The notes beneath the pieces are model-generated. The model did not search any database, was not told the DNA's origin, and worked only from the letters and a program-made list of their open reading frames with translations. Of a stretch of 64,000 bases of DNA, positions 18,306-27,390 are shown piece by piece; the first letter of the stretch is position 1; every line of letters begins with the position of its first letter. Position numbers and translations under genes: made by a program. Origin of the DNA: Oxynema aestuarii AP17 (GTDB lineage: Bacteria; Cyanobacteriota; Cyanobacteriia; Cyanobacteriales; Laspinemataceae); NCBI RefSeq assembly GCF_012295525.1, contig NZ_CP051167.1, positions 310,001-374,000 on the forward strand, given 5' to 3'.

Positions 18306-19395
18306 GTGAAAAGCTTTAAGACCAAGCTAGACTTAAATAACCGACAACGAACGCTGATGGCGAAACATGCAGGAGTAGCTCGACACGCTTGGAATTGGGG
18401 ACTGGCTACTTGTAAGGAAATATCAGAAGCCGGAGGCAAACTGCCAACCGCCATAGACTTACACAAAAGATTAGTCGCCGAGGTAAAAAGTCAGAATCCT
18501 TGGTACTATGAGGTTTCCAAATGTAGCCCTCAAGAAGCGTTGCGTCACCTCAATCAAGCGTTTAAGCGAGTTTGGCAAGTCAAAGGAACAGGTTTCCCCA
18601 AGTTTAAGAAAAAGAATGTCAAAGAGAGTTTTTACCTGGAAGGAAGCATTAAAATTTCCGGTGATTGGGTGAAGCGACCTCGGATCGGTTGGGTAAGAAG
18701 CCACGAACAGTTACCACCAGTCCATCCTAAAACGTCATTATAAGTAAACGAGCAGGAGACTGGTATATTGCCTTCAAGATTGATTTTGAACCATCCCCCC
18801 TTCGCCCCCCTTTGAAAGGGGGGCGAAGGGGGGATAGAGAGCGGATTGGGGTAGATGTAGGAATTAAAAGGCCACCCTGAGCGATGGTAAAATCTATCCC
18901 AATCCGAAAGCTTATCGTCAGGCCAAGAAAAAACTGGCCAAACTCCAGAAAGAACTAAGCCGCCGTCAAACAGGAGGTAAAAATCGAGAAAAAACTAAAC
19001 TCAAGTTAGCTAAAGCCCACCGACGCATCGCGGATATTAGAGCCGACCATTTACACAAGTTAACAACTTACTTAGCCAAGAACCACGGCGAAGTAAAAAT
19101 TGAAGACTTAAATGTGTCAGGAATGCTCAAAAATCACAAGCTGGCTGGTGCGATTGCGGATGGTGGGTTTGATGAGTTCCGTCGTCAGCTTGAGTATAAA
19201 TGCGAGTGGTATGGGAGCAAACTAACGCTGATTGACCCGTGGTATCCCAGTTCGCAGATCTGTTCCAACTGCGGACACCGACAAAAAATGCCCCTGGACC
19301 GAAGACAGTATGATTGTCCGAACTGTCACGTCTCCATAGATCGTGACTTAAATGCGGCAATTAATGTAGAAAACGCGGAGAGCTCAGCCGTGTAA
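18306..19395 (+). pseudogene. tnpB: tnpB (IS200/IS605 OrfB) broken by frameshifts and a palindrome insertion
   Basis: Full-length tnpB remnant readable only by changing frame. Part 1 (18306-18743, GTG start) encodes the helical N-terminal region to HPKTSL. A 1-nt loss near 18733 shifts the frame; the next frame continues VIISKRAGDWYIAFKIDFEP, then about 15 residues from a 43-bp palindrome, then RIGVDVGIK (RuvC-I Asp). A second frameshift near 18870 precedes LSDGKIYPNPKAY. From there to 19395 the frame is open: RuvC-II (KIEDLNVSG), zinc finger (CSNC...CPNC) and RuvC-III (DRDLNAAINV). The family identity is clear and the gene cannot make an intact protein. No tnpA is present. Confidence 0.9.
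18793..18835. repeat. 43-bp G/C-tract palindrome inside tnpB
   Basis: Near-perfect inverted repeat with 21-bp arms around a single central base (arm starts ATCCCCCCTTCGCCCCCC, centre TTTGAAA). It interrupts the tnpB coding sequence just before RuvC-I and, with flanking bases, adds about 15 codons without shifting the frame. A partial copy is at 52939-52979, sharing the right arm and centre. This points to a small dispersed palindromic element of REP/MITE size. Confidence 0.85.
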
Positions 19396-19516
19396 GCCTA
19401 GTGATGTAAAGGTCTTGGAAGATCCAAGCTAGGAACTAAACATCAAATGATTAAGTTTGAGTAAGTTTTAGAGAGCGGTATACTGCTCCTAATACTGATG
19501 CAATTGTTCGAGAACC

Positions 19517-20119
19517 ATGTTGGGCAAATTTTTTAAAAAACCCGGTCCGGAATTGGGCGATCGCGTCCCGCCGGGTCAGCATTTGACCAATGGCTTTCCA
19601 GTTTTGACTTACGGCGATACCCCGCAACTGTCCGCCGACGAGTGGGAATTTAAAGTCTGGGGGTTGGCAACGCCGAAAACCTTTACCTGGGAAGACTTTA
19701 TGGCGATGCCACAACACGAGTTTACCGCCGATTTCCACTGCGTAACGCGCTGGTCCAAACTCGATGTCAAGTGGACCGGGGTTAAAGTCACCGACTTTCT
19801 CCAACAAGTCGAAATCGACCCCAAAGCGGTTCACGTCATGGAACATTGCTACGGCGGTTACACCACCAACCTCCCCCTGGAAGATTTTGCCCGCGAACAA
19901 AACTTTTTCGCCCATACCCTGTTTGGCGAACCCCTCCCGGCGGAACACGGCGGACCGATGCGTCTGGTGGTTCCCCATCTCTACGCCTGGAAAAGCGCCA
20001 AATGGATTAACGGACTCGAATTTCTCGATAAGGAAGAATCGGGATTTTGGGAACGCAACGGCTACCACAAACGGGGCGAACCCTGGGCCGAAGAACGCTA
20101 CAGCAATGCGTTGTTCTAA
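19517..20119 (+). CDS. Sulfite oxidase-like molybdopterin oxidoreductase
   Basis: Soluble protein of the sulfite oxidase / YedY molybdopterin fold, 200 residues, one catalytic domain without a dimerization domain. The likely Mo-ligand Cys75 lies in FHCVTRWS, and the fold's HGGPMRLVVPHLYAWKSAKW motif is near residues 155-174. No Tat signal is seen (N-terminus MLGKFFKKPGPELGD), so it is predicted cytoplasmic, unlike E. coli MsrP. The substrate is unknown. The gene begins about 50 bp after the tnpB remnant's flanking repeat and is not visibly in an operon. Confidence 0.85.
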   Translation: MLGKFFKKPGPELGDRVPPGQHLTNGFPVLTYGDTPQLSADEWEFKVWGLATPKTFTWEDFMAMPQHEFTADFHCVTRWSKLDVKWTGVKVTDFLQQVEIDPKAVHVMEHCYGGYTTNLPLEDFAREQNFFAHTLFGEPLPAEHGGPMRLVVPHLYAWKSAKWINGLEFLDKEESGFWERNGYHKRGEPWAEERYSNALF

Positions 20120-20142
20120 CTTCGACGGGTTGGGAAAAAGAT

Positions 20143-20215
20143 GTAGGGGCGAAAAATAGGCGAAAAGTAGGTGAAAAATATGCACGCCCATGTTTCGCCC
20201 ATTCTTCACCCCTAC
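20143..20215. repeat. Long imperfect inverted repeat between convergent genes
   Basis: Outer arms GTAGGGG and CCCCTAC, with inner GCGAAA / TTTCGC, enclose a G/A-rich then C/T-rich segment. It could fold into a long hairpin between the sulfite-oxidase-like gene and the convergent aldehyde dehydrogenase gene. It may stop transcription or be a dispersed palindrome; there is no clear T-run. Confidence 0.5.
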
Positions 20216-20255
20216 TGCAAGGTTTTCACAAAATCCTGCAAAATCTTACAACATC

Positions 20256-21635
20256 CTACTGGCCCAAAAACTTTTTAACCAGTTTCAACTTCCCGGCATA
20301 AGGGGGATAACGCAGGTCGAGATCCAGCCAGAAAGACTTTTTCAAAACGCTTTTGCGGTGGGAAAAGGTATCGAAACTGGCTTTTCCGTGATAGGCGCCG
20401 ATACCACTCGGACCGACGCCGCCGAACGGGAGTTCCGCGACCCCCACATGCATAATCGTGTCGTTGAGACAGACCCCTCCAGACGAAGTTTCTCGGACAA
20501 TCCGCGCCTGTTTTTCCTTATCGTTCGAGAACAGGTACAACGCGAGGGGTTTCGGACGTTGGTTGACGATCGCGATCGCCTCGTCGAAGCGATCGTAAGG
20601 AATAATCGGTAAAATCGGCCCGAAAATCTCCTCTTGCATAAGTGGCGCGTCTAAGGCGACGTTCTCCACCAGAGTCGGCGCGATGTAGCGATCGCCCGGG
20701 TCGAGTTCGCCCCCCGTCACGATTTGAGCATCTTGCAGTAAACTTGCAAGCCTTTGAAAATGCTTGTCACTGACAATCCGTCCAAAATCGGGACTCTCTT
20801 GGGGGCTAGGCCCGAAAAATTGATGTAACTTTTTCTGAATTTCCGCGACGAAATCCGCCTGGATCCGGCGATCGACGAGTAAGTAATCCGGCGCGATGCA
20901 AGTCTGTCCCGCATTGAGAAACTTACCCCAGGTTACCCGGGTCGCCGCCGTTTCCAAATTAATCTGAGGATCGACAATACACGGACTTTTCCCGCCGAGT
21001 TCCAACGTGACCGGAGTCAACTGTTTCGCCGCCGCCTCCATCACCCGTTGGCCGATCGCCGTTCCTCCGGTAAAAAAGATATGGTCGAATTTCTCTGCGA
21101 GTAACCCCTGAGAGACCTCCGCATCTCCCTCCACCACGCTGATATAGCCCGGATCGAAGACGGCGCCAAACAATTTGGCAATCACACGGGACGTATTCGC
21201 CGAAACCTCGGAAGGCTTGACGATCGCGCAATTTCCCGCCGCGATCGCCCCAATTAAGGGTTCGATCGCCAAATTAAACGGATAATTCCAGGGACTGATT
21301 ATTAAAACCACCCCCAACGGTTCGGAATAAACCCGCGCCGAAGCGGGAAATTGTTCGATTCCCGTCGCCACTTTTTGCGGTTTGACCCACGATTTAATCT
21401 GTTTGAGGGCGTAATCGATTTTGCTAACGCTGCCAATTTCGGTTAAATACGCTTCTAAATGCGGTTTTCTCAAATCCGCTTGAACCGCCGCGATAATCTC
21501 TGCTTCGTGGTCGAGAATGGCTTGTTTGAGCTTTTTGAGTTGTTCGATGCGAAAGTCAACCGATTTCGTCCGACCCGTCGCAAAAAATTGCCGTTGTCTT
21601 TCAATAATTTCCCGAACTGGAGTAGCAGTGAGCAT
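20256..21635 (-). CDS. NAD(P)-dependent aldehyde dehydrogenase (class 3 type)
   Basis: Oxidizes aldehydes to carboxylic acids, 459 residues. The general base Glu212 (VTLELGGKSP) and catalytic Cys246 (NAGQTCIAPDY) are present, with cofactor-site motifs SPWNYPFNLAIEP and FFTGGTAIG. The short length and hydrophobic C-terminus (PPYAGKLKLVKKFLGQ) fit class 3 / fatty-aldehyde-type enzymes. Synechocystis Slr0091, from the same broad group, acts on apocarotenals and alkanals; transfer of that role here is inference. ATG 21635 is used. Confidence 0.92.
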   Translation of the reverse strand: MLTATPVREIIERQRQFFATGRTKSVDFRIEQLKKLKQAILDHEAEIIAAVQADLRKPHLEAYLTEIGSVSKIDYALKQIKSWVKPQKVATGIEQFPASARVYSEPLGVVLIISPWNYPFNLAIEPLIGAIAAGNCAIVKPSEVSANTSRVIAKLFGAVFDPGYISVVEGDAEVSQGLLAEKFDHIFFTGGTAIGQRVMEAAAKQLTPVTLELGGKSPCIVDPQINLETAATRVTWGKFLNAGQTCIAPDYLLVDRRIQADFVAEIQKKLHQFFGPSPQESPDFGRIVSDKHFQRLASLLQDAQIVTGGELDPGDRYIAPTLVENVALDAPLMQEEIFGPILPIIPYDRFDEAIAIVNQRPKPLALYLFSNDKEKQARIVRETSSGGVCLNDTIMHVGVAELPFGGVGPSGIGAYHGKASFDTFSHRKSVLKKSFWLDLDLRYPPYAGKLKLVKKFLGQ

Positions 21636-21691
21636 GAAATTGTCCTAAATTTAATTAATTTTGAGGGCGTTGTTTCTATTGTAAGGACTTT

Positions 21692-22597
21692 TCAATCGTT
21701 AAAACGGGCGATCGCCGCTTCTAAAAGTTCCGCCGCCGTTACTTCTCCCTTACCATAACAGGCGCGCTGTTGCCAAGCGAAAATCGGCAAATGTCCGGGA
21801 GGGGCTTCTAATGAGAAATCGACCTCATCGTAGTACAACCAATTATCGCGATCGCGCCAACCGACGCGATCGCAAAATACCGTATAGTCGCCGCCGACTT
21901 CTTGCCAAACTGTTCGCTGAACCCGCAACCCAAAGCGCCCGTGACTGTACGCTTGCCAAGCCCAATCCAGAGTCCCGAGATCCATGCTGGGGAAATATTC
22001 GAGATCTTCACAATTCAAATAGCCTTTCCCCTGACGATCGCCCGCCGTTAGCATCAGCGATCGGGTCATTTCATCCGCCTGTTGCCACTCTCCCGCCGCC
22101 AGTAAGTTTAACAGTTCTGTATAATCGATTCCGACCTCGGAACTCGGATAAGGATTCTCTGGCTCGTCCGCTTCAATCTTGGGAGTAAAATATTGAGAAA
22201 TCTGGCTTAATTGGGCTTTAATTTCGTCAAAAGAACTGCGATCGAACGTCGCTAAAAGTTGTTGCAATTGTTGTTTGATTTGCGATCTTTCTCGACGAGC
22301 TTCTTCTAAGACGCGATCGAGGCGATCGATTTTCGCTTCCAAACGGGCGATCGCCTCGATTGGGTCGGTTTGCGAAGCGCGATCGCCATATTCTTGCCGA
22401 TATTCTCGCCCAACGCGATCGCGAACCCAGAGTTTGATCGCCCAATGAATCTGCTGTTGTTGCTTGTCGAGAAAGGCGCGATAAAGGGGACTGCGCGGGC
22501 TTCCTGGAAGCGGCGTTAAATCCCAACCACACCCGAGACATCGCCGAACAGTTTCGGGGTCGTATTCGCGATCGCAAATCGGGCAAAAACAGGGCAT
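21692..22597 (-). CDS. Zinc-ribbon, coiled-coil and GUN4-domain protein
   Basis: 301 residues from ATG 22597. Order: an N-terminal four-Cys ribbon (CPIC...CLGC, residues about 5-24), a charged helical and coiled-coil segment (about 45-135, IARLEAKIDRLDRVLEEAR), and a C-terminal GUN4 domain (about 155-300, YTELLNLLAAGEWQQADEMT, FPSMDLGTLDWAWQAYSHGRFG). GUN4 binds bilins or porphyrins; the single-domain form stimulates Mg-chelatase. This multidomain form is likely a regulatory relative rather than the chlorophyll GUN4. The frame is open to 22645, but the extra residues look like untranslated leader. Confidence 0.85.
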   Translation of the reverse strand: MPCFCPICDREYDPETVRRCLGCGWDLTPLPGSPRSPLYRAFLDKQQQQIHWAIKLWVRDRVGREYRQEYGDRASQTDPIEAIARLEAKIDRLDRVLEEARRERSQIKQQLQQLLATFDRSSFDEIKAQLSQISQYFTPKIEADEPENPYPSSEVGIDYTELLNLLAAGEWQQADEMTRSLMLTAGDRQGKGYLNCEDLEYFPSMDLGTLDWAWQAYSHGRFGLRVQRTVWQEVGGDYTVFCDRVGWRDRDNWLYYDEVDFSLEAPPGHLPIFAWQQRACYGKGEVTAAELLEAAIARFND

Positions 22598-22742
22598 AAA
22601 AACCGTACATAAAAACAGGGCATATAACCATCGAACCTTTCCCAAACTGGAATGATGGGAAAACCAAATTGACGGCGATCGCCACCGATCGAGATCGATT
22701 TAATCTTTATCAATTCAAACAATTAGGGTAAAATTTTATAAG

Positions 22743-22763
22743 AAAGGGTGCGATCGCCCCTTT
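22743..22763 (-). terminator. Possible hairpin terminator after the MAPEG gene
   Basis: AAAGGG and CCCTTT arms flank a HIP1-containing loop immediately after the MAPEG stop. On the minus strand it is followed by a T/A-rich tract, not a clean T-run, so termination is only plausible. Confidence 0.35.
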
Positions 22764-22778
22764 TAATTTAATTTTTAT

Positions 22779-23183
22779 TTATTCGATCGCCCCCGTGGCC
22801 AGCAGTCGAATCACGACCCCAATTAAGGCGCCGAGAATCAAGATCAAACTGGTGAGAGAACCGATCGCAAACCCGATCGATCGCTTTTCCGGTGCCTTGT
22901 AATAGCCCCAGGCATAAACGATCCTGCCGACAATCCACAAAGATCCCAAACCACTGCCCCAAATGGGATTAATAAATTCACAAAATAACCATAATGCAGG
23001 GAGAAATAAAACGAGCTGTTCTAAAGTATTTTGTTGGACCCGAAAAACCCGCTCGAAATCCGGATCTCCAGAGGTTTGAGGGGCGGGAATCTTATATTTA
23101 ACTCGCGCTCTACCCACATTAATAATCACACTCAGGTAGAGAATTAAACTGGCGATCGTCACCAAACTCGGCCATGCTGACAT
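22779..23183 (-). CDS. MAPEG family membrane protein
   Basis: Small integral membrane protein, 134 residues, with four hydrophobic helices (about 5-22, 55-75, 77-92, 105-127). The MAPEG signature R-x-x-x-N-x-x-E is seen as RVQQNTLEQ after helix 1. Family members include glutathione S-transferases and related enzymes of membrane lipid detoxification; the bacterial substrate is unknown. ATG 23183 is used. It is separate from neighbours, with 190 bp upstream. Confidence 0.85.
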   Translation of the reverse strand: MSAWPSLVTIASLILYLSVIINVGRARVKYKIPAPQTSGDPDFERVFRVQQNTLEQLVLFLPALWLFCEFINPIWGSGLGSLWIVGRIVYAWGYYKAPEKRSIGFAIGSLTSLILILGALIGVVIRLLATGAIE

Positions 23184-23384
23184 GAACTTAATTCCTTGAT
23201 TTCAAAGGGTTTGACAAGTTTAGATTATTTTGAGTATGGCATTGCACGGCCATTCCGTAAACCCCGATCGCCCCTCGGTCGGCGATCGGCGGCGAGAGAC
23301 AATCAATAATCTACGAACGACAAATATAAAAAACAAGATACATTAATTATATATTAAAGAAGTATTTCCCCCTCATTGAAGCGA

Positions 23385-26300
23385 ATGGTTAACATCGAAC
23401 AGCTATCGTATCAAGTTGGCGGTTCACTGGCGAATGATGCACCGACTTACATCGAAAGAGAAGCCGATCGCCATCTTTACAATCGCTTGAAGCGAGGGGA
23501 TTTTTGTTATATTCTCAACGCGCGACAGATGGGGAAATCGTCGCTGTTAGTCAAAACCCGCCATCGCTTAGAAGCGCGGGGGTTTAAATGCACCACCGTC
23601 GATATGACCCGCATCGGCGGTGAAAATATCACGCCCTTGCAGTGGTACAAAGGCATTGTCACCGAATTGTGGAAGGGATTTCGGCTGTTAGGTAAGTTTA
23701 ATTTAAAAAGCTGGTGGCGCGAAGCCGAAGACATTTCCCTATTGCAGCGTTTGAGTTATTTTGTCGAACTTTTATTAGAACAATTCCCGGAAGATCGGTT
23801 ATTCATTTTTATCGACGAAATTGACAGTATTTTATCCTTAGATTTTCCCGTCGATGATTTTTTTGCCTGGATTCGCTTTTGCTGCAACCAACGGGCGATC
23901 GCCCCGGAATACCAACGCCTCAACTTTGCCATTTTCGGCGTGGCGACCCCTTCGGACTTGATTCGCGATCGCCAACGGACCCCCTTTAATATTGGCGAGG
24001 CGATCGCCCTCGACGGCTTTAGCTTAGAAGAAGCTGCCCCCCTGGCCCGAGGATTTGGCGTCAGCGACGACAAAGCCATCGAACTTCTCAAACAAATCTT
24101 GTTCTGGACCGGGGGACAGCCCTTTCTGACACAAAAACTATGTCAGTTAACGACCGTCGAATTGTCCAAAGTCTCCCTGTTATTCCCACAAGACCTCGAT
24201 CGCTTCATTGACGATTTAGTACGTCAGGCGATCGTCGAAAACTGGGAGTCCCAAGACGAACCGGAGCACTTACGCACGATCCGCGATCGCTGTTTGGCGG
24301 ACGAAAACCGGGCGGGACGACTGCTGGGGCTGTACCAAACCCTGTTACAAAATACCCCCGTTCCCGTTGACGACAGCCGCGAACAAATGGAACTGTTACT
24401 CAGTGGCTTAGCGGTCAAAGACTCCGGTCAGTTGCGGGTGAAAAACCCAATCTACCGCCATGTTTTCGATCTCGATTGGGTCGCGCAACAGTTAAATCAA
24501 CTGCGCCCCTACTCCCAAACCTTCAACGCCTGGGTGCGTTCGGGGAAAGCCGACGAATCGCGCTTGTTGCGGGGTCAAGCCCTCCTCGACGCCCAACACT
24601 GGGCCATGGGTAAAAGTTTGAGCAATCTCGACTATCAATTTTTAGCCGCCAGCCAACAATGCGATCGCCGGGCCGTCCAACAGGCGTTAGAAGCGGAAAA
24701 ACTGGTCGAAGTCGAAGCCCGACTCGCCCAAGAACGGCGAACGGCGCAGTTGCAGCGATCGCTACTCGCCACCGCCGTCGCCGCCTTAGTCCTCTCCTTG
24801 GGATTCGGCGCGACGGCGTACTGGCAATATCGCCAAGCCCGTTTGCGTGAAATCGACGCCCTCACCTCGTCTTCCCAGGGCTTATTTGCCTCCGATCGCC
24901 GCTTGGATGCCCTCATCCAGGCGATGAAAGCACGGCAGGCGGTTCGGCAGTTAGGGGCGATCGCCGCCCCCTTACAAACCCAAGTCAGCGCCGCCTTAAA
25001 CCAAAGTTTTTATGGCGCCACGGAGTACAATCGCCTCAGCCAAAACGAAACCCGGGTGTGGGATATCGCCTTCAGTCGCGACGGACGACAAATTGCCACG
25101 ATCAGTCAGGACAATACGATCCGAATTTGGGATAACCGAGGCCAACTGTTGCAAGAGATCGACCAACCCGGTTACGAATTGCGATCGCTCGCCTTCAGTC
25201 CCGACGGTCAAACCTTAGCCACCGCCACCAGCATCGGCGAAGTTGAATTGTTAAATGCCGAGGGTCGAGTTTTCACTCGTTTTCCCGCCCACGATCTCGA
25301 AATTTCGCAAATTCTCTACAGTCCTGACGCCCAAACGATCGCCACCGCCAGTGGCGACGGACTGGTCAAATTATGGAAAACCGACGGAACTTTACAGCAC
25401 GTTCTCTCCGGTCATCGCGGCCCCGTCCGGCAAATTGCCTTCAGTCAAGACGGACAGAGGATCGCCTCGGCGAGTAACGATCGCACGGTCAAACTCTGGA
25501 ATCGGTCGGGGAAACTGCTCAAAACCTTTGAAGGCTTTGATGCCCCAGTCACTGCCGTTACGTTTACTCCAGACGGCCAATATGCGATCGCCGGAGGGGC
25601 CGATCGCCGGGTGGAACGCTTGGGGATCGACGAGGGCGATCGCCTTACCCTCGGCGAACATGAAGGAAGCATTTACGCGATCGCCGTCAGTCCCGACGGA
25701 CAAACCATCGCTTCCGGAAGTTGGGATAAAACCGTCAAACTCTGGTCTCTCGACGGTCGCTTCTTACAAGCTTTTCTCGGACATCAAGCTCCAATTAGCG
25801 GCTTGTCCTTCAGTCCGGACGGACAAACCCTCGCTTCTGCAAGTTTTGAGGGCGCAGTCAAGTTGTGGAAGCTTGACAGCGATTTTTTGCAAGTTTTCCG
25901 CGCCCACCAAAGCGAAGTGCGCGCGATCGCCTTTACCCCAGACAGTCAACAGTTCGCATCGAGTAGTTGGGACGGATTTATCCATCTCTGGCGACTCGAC
26001 GGTACCCTGTTACGCAGCATCCACGCCCATGAGAGTGGGATTGTCGGCTTGGCGTTCAGTCCCGACGGGCGCACCCTCGCCTCGGGGAGTTGGGACGAAC
26101 AGATTAAATTATGGGATCGCGACGGCAACCTGCTGCGATCCTTTCACGCCCATGATATAGCGGTGAATCAAGTTGCGTTCAGCCCCGACGGACAACGTTT
26201 AGCGTCTGCAGGTAATGACAACACCGTCAAACTCTGGAAACTCGATGGAACCTTAGTACAGACCTTTGACAACTATCCCGAATCGGCGACGGCGATCGCC

Positions 26301-26849
26301 TTCAGTCCCGACGGACAACGCCTCGTCACCGGGAGTGAAGATTACTTCATCCGCATCTGGCACGTCAACGGCACCCTCTTACACCAGTTTTCCGGGCATC
26401 GGGGAGGCATTTGGGGGGTCGCCTTCAGCCCGGACGGTCGCTGGGTGGCGTCGGCGAGTGCGGACGGAACGGCGAAACTGTGGCCCTTGGACGGTGGCGA
26501 ACCGATTTCCCTCGACCGTCACGAGGGTATTGTCGATAAAGTCGTCTTCAGTCCCGATGGGGAGTTGGTCGCTACTGCCAGTTGGGACCGCACGGTCAAA
26601 CTCTGGAACCGCCAAGGGGTAGAACTCAAAAGCCTCGCCCGCCACCAAGAACCCGTGCGGATCGTCCAGTTCAGTCCGGACGGTCGCTGGTTGGTTTCGG
26701 GAGGGGACGATCGCAACGTCGTTGTCTGGGATCGATCGCGGGTGATGGCCCTCGACGAATTCGATCGCGCCTGTCAACTGGTCGCCGATTATTTACAATT
26801 CAGCCCGGAAATTGCCCCGCGCGATCGCAAGATCTGTCAAGATCTGTAA
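23385..26849 (+). CDS. AAA-like NTPase, transmembrane segment and 14 WD40 repeats
   Basis: 1154 residues from ATG 23385 (a TTG three codons upstream is an alternative). Residues about 10-330 form an AAA-like NTPase domain common in cyanobacteria: P-loop ARQMGKSS near 45-52 and Walker-B-like LFIFIDEID near 140-148. A linker with coiled coil (about 425-465) precedes a transmembrane helix (about 463-482). From about 555 to 1120 there are 14 WD40 repeats of the form AFSPDGQ...KLW, enough for two seven-bladed propellers. Such proteins are presumed signalling or scaffold NTPases. Partners and trigger are unknown. Confidence 0.88.
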   Translation: MVNIEQLSYQVGGSLANDAPTYIEREADRHLYNRLKRGDFCYILNARQMGKSSLLVKTRHRLEARGFKCTTVDMTRIGGENITPLQWYKGIVTELWKGFRLLGKFNLKSWWREAEDISLLQRLSYFVELLLEQFPEDRLFIFIDEIDSILSLDFPVDDFFAWIRFCCNQRAIAPEYQRLNFAIFGVATPSDLIRDRQRTPFNIGEAIALDGFSLEEAAPLARGFGVSDDKAIELLKQILFWTGGQPFLTQKLCQLTTVELSKVSLLFPQDLDRFIDDLVRQAIVENWESQDEPEHLRTIRDRCLADENRAGRLLGLYQTLLQNTPVPVDDSREQMELLLSGLAVKDSGQLRVKNPIYRHVFDLDWVAQQLNQLRPYSQTFNAWVRSGKADESRLLRGQALLDAQHWAMGKSLSNLDYQFLAASQQCDRRAVQQALEAEKLVEVEARLAQERRTAQLQRSLLATAVAALVLSLGFGATAYWQYRQARLREIDALTSSSQGLFASDRRLDALIQAMKARQAVRQLGAIAAPLQTQVSAALNQSFYGATEYNRLSQNETRVWDIAFSRDGRQIATISQDNTIRIWDNRGQLLQEIDQPGYELRSLAFSPDGQTLATATSIGEVELLNAEGRVFTRFPAHDLEISQILYSPDAQTIATASGDGLVKLWKTDGTLQHVLSGHRGPVRQIAFSQDGQRIASASNDRTVKLWNRSGKLLKTFEGFDAPVTAVTFTPDGQYAIAGGADRRVERLGIDEGDRLTLGEHEGSIYAIAVSPDGQTIASGSWDKTVKLWSLDGRFLQAFLGHQAPISGLSFSPDGQTLASASFEGAVKLWKLDSDFLQVFRAHQSEVRAIAFTPDSQQFASSSWDGFIHLWRLDGTLLRSIHAHESGIVGLAFSPDGRTLASGSWDEQIKLWDRDGNLLRSFHAHDIAVNQVAFSPDGQRLASAGNDNTVKLWKLDGTLVQTFDNYPESATAIAFSPDGQRLVTGSEDYFIRIWHVNGTLLHQFSGHRGGIWGVAFSPDGRWVASASADGTAKLWPLDGGEPISLDRHEGIVDKVVFSPDGELVATASWDRTVKLWNRQGVELKSLARHQEPVRIVQFSPDGRWLVSGGDDRNVVVWDRSRVMALDEFDRACQLVADYLQFSPEIAPRDRKICQDL

Positions 26850-26950
26850 TGACTCGTCGGACGGCGATCGCCCCGGAACGAACCCCGATTAAAGAAGTCT
26901 TAAAATAGAAGTAAGAGAATACAGTTAAAAAAAATCGAGGCAATAGCAAG

Positions 26951-27379
26951 ATGAAACCCAAACTTTACCAAAGGATCGGCACGGCGATCGCCCTCGTTCT
27001 CGTCGGCGCGATCGCCCCGACAGCGCGCGCCGAAACTATTCAAATTCAACCCCAATTTTCCCCCGATCCGATGGTCGTAGAAGGGCGATCGGGCGGTGCG
27101 ACGAACAGCGAATGCGGCTACCTCGGCGATACCCCGAATCACGTTTTAGAAGTCGGCGCCGATCTGCCTTACTTGCGGATTTCAGTCGAAGGAACGAACA
27201 ATCTCAGCCTCCTAATTGACGGACCCGGCGGACGCTTCTGCGTATTAGCCGACAGTTACACCGAACAAGGGCCGGAAATGTCCGGTTTGTGGACTCAAGG
27301 AACCTATCAAATTTACATCGGCGATCGCGCCGGAGAAGCCAGCGATTATCGCCTGTACATTTCCCACACTCCCAACTAA
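26951..27379 (+). CDS. Small secreted protein of unknown function
   Basis: 142 residues with a clear signal peptide (residues 1-27, cleavage near ARA|E). The mature part contains SGGATNSECGYLGDTPNHVLEV and a beta-rich C-terminal half with GTYQIYIGDRAG. Two Cys remain after cleavage and may form a disulfide. The pattern resembles small prepeptidase-C-terminal-like beta domains, but I cannot assign it. It is 101 bp after the WD40 gene on the same strand, and its stop is 11 bp from the convergent neighbour's stop. Confidence 0.75.
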   Translation: MKPKLYQRIGTAIALVLVGAIAPTARAETIQIQPQFSPDPMVVEGRSGGATNSECGYLGDTPNHVLEVGADLPYLRISVEGTNNLSLLIDGPGGRFCVLADSYTEQGPEMSGLWTQGTYQIYIGDRAGEASDYRLYISHTPN

Positions 27380-27390
27380 ATTCTCGTGTT

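Noticed and set aside
23385-26849. Antiviral STAND-type defence gene.
   Set aside because: The layout is suggestive, but no effector domain such as a nuclease, TIR or protease is visible and no other defence genes are nearby.
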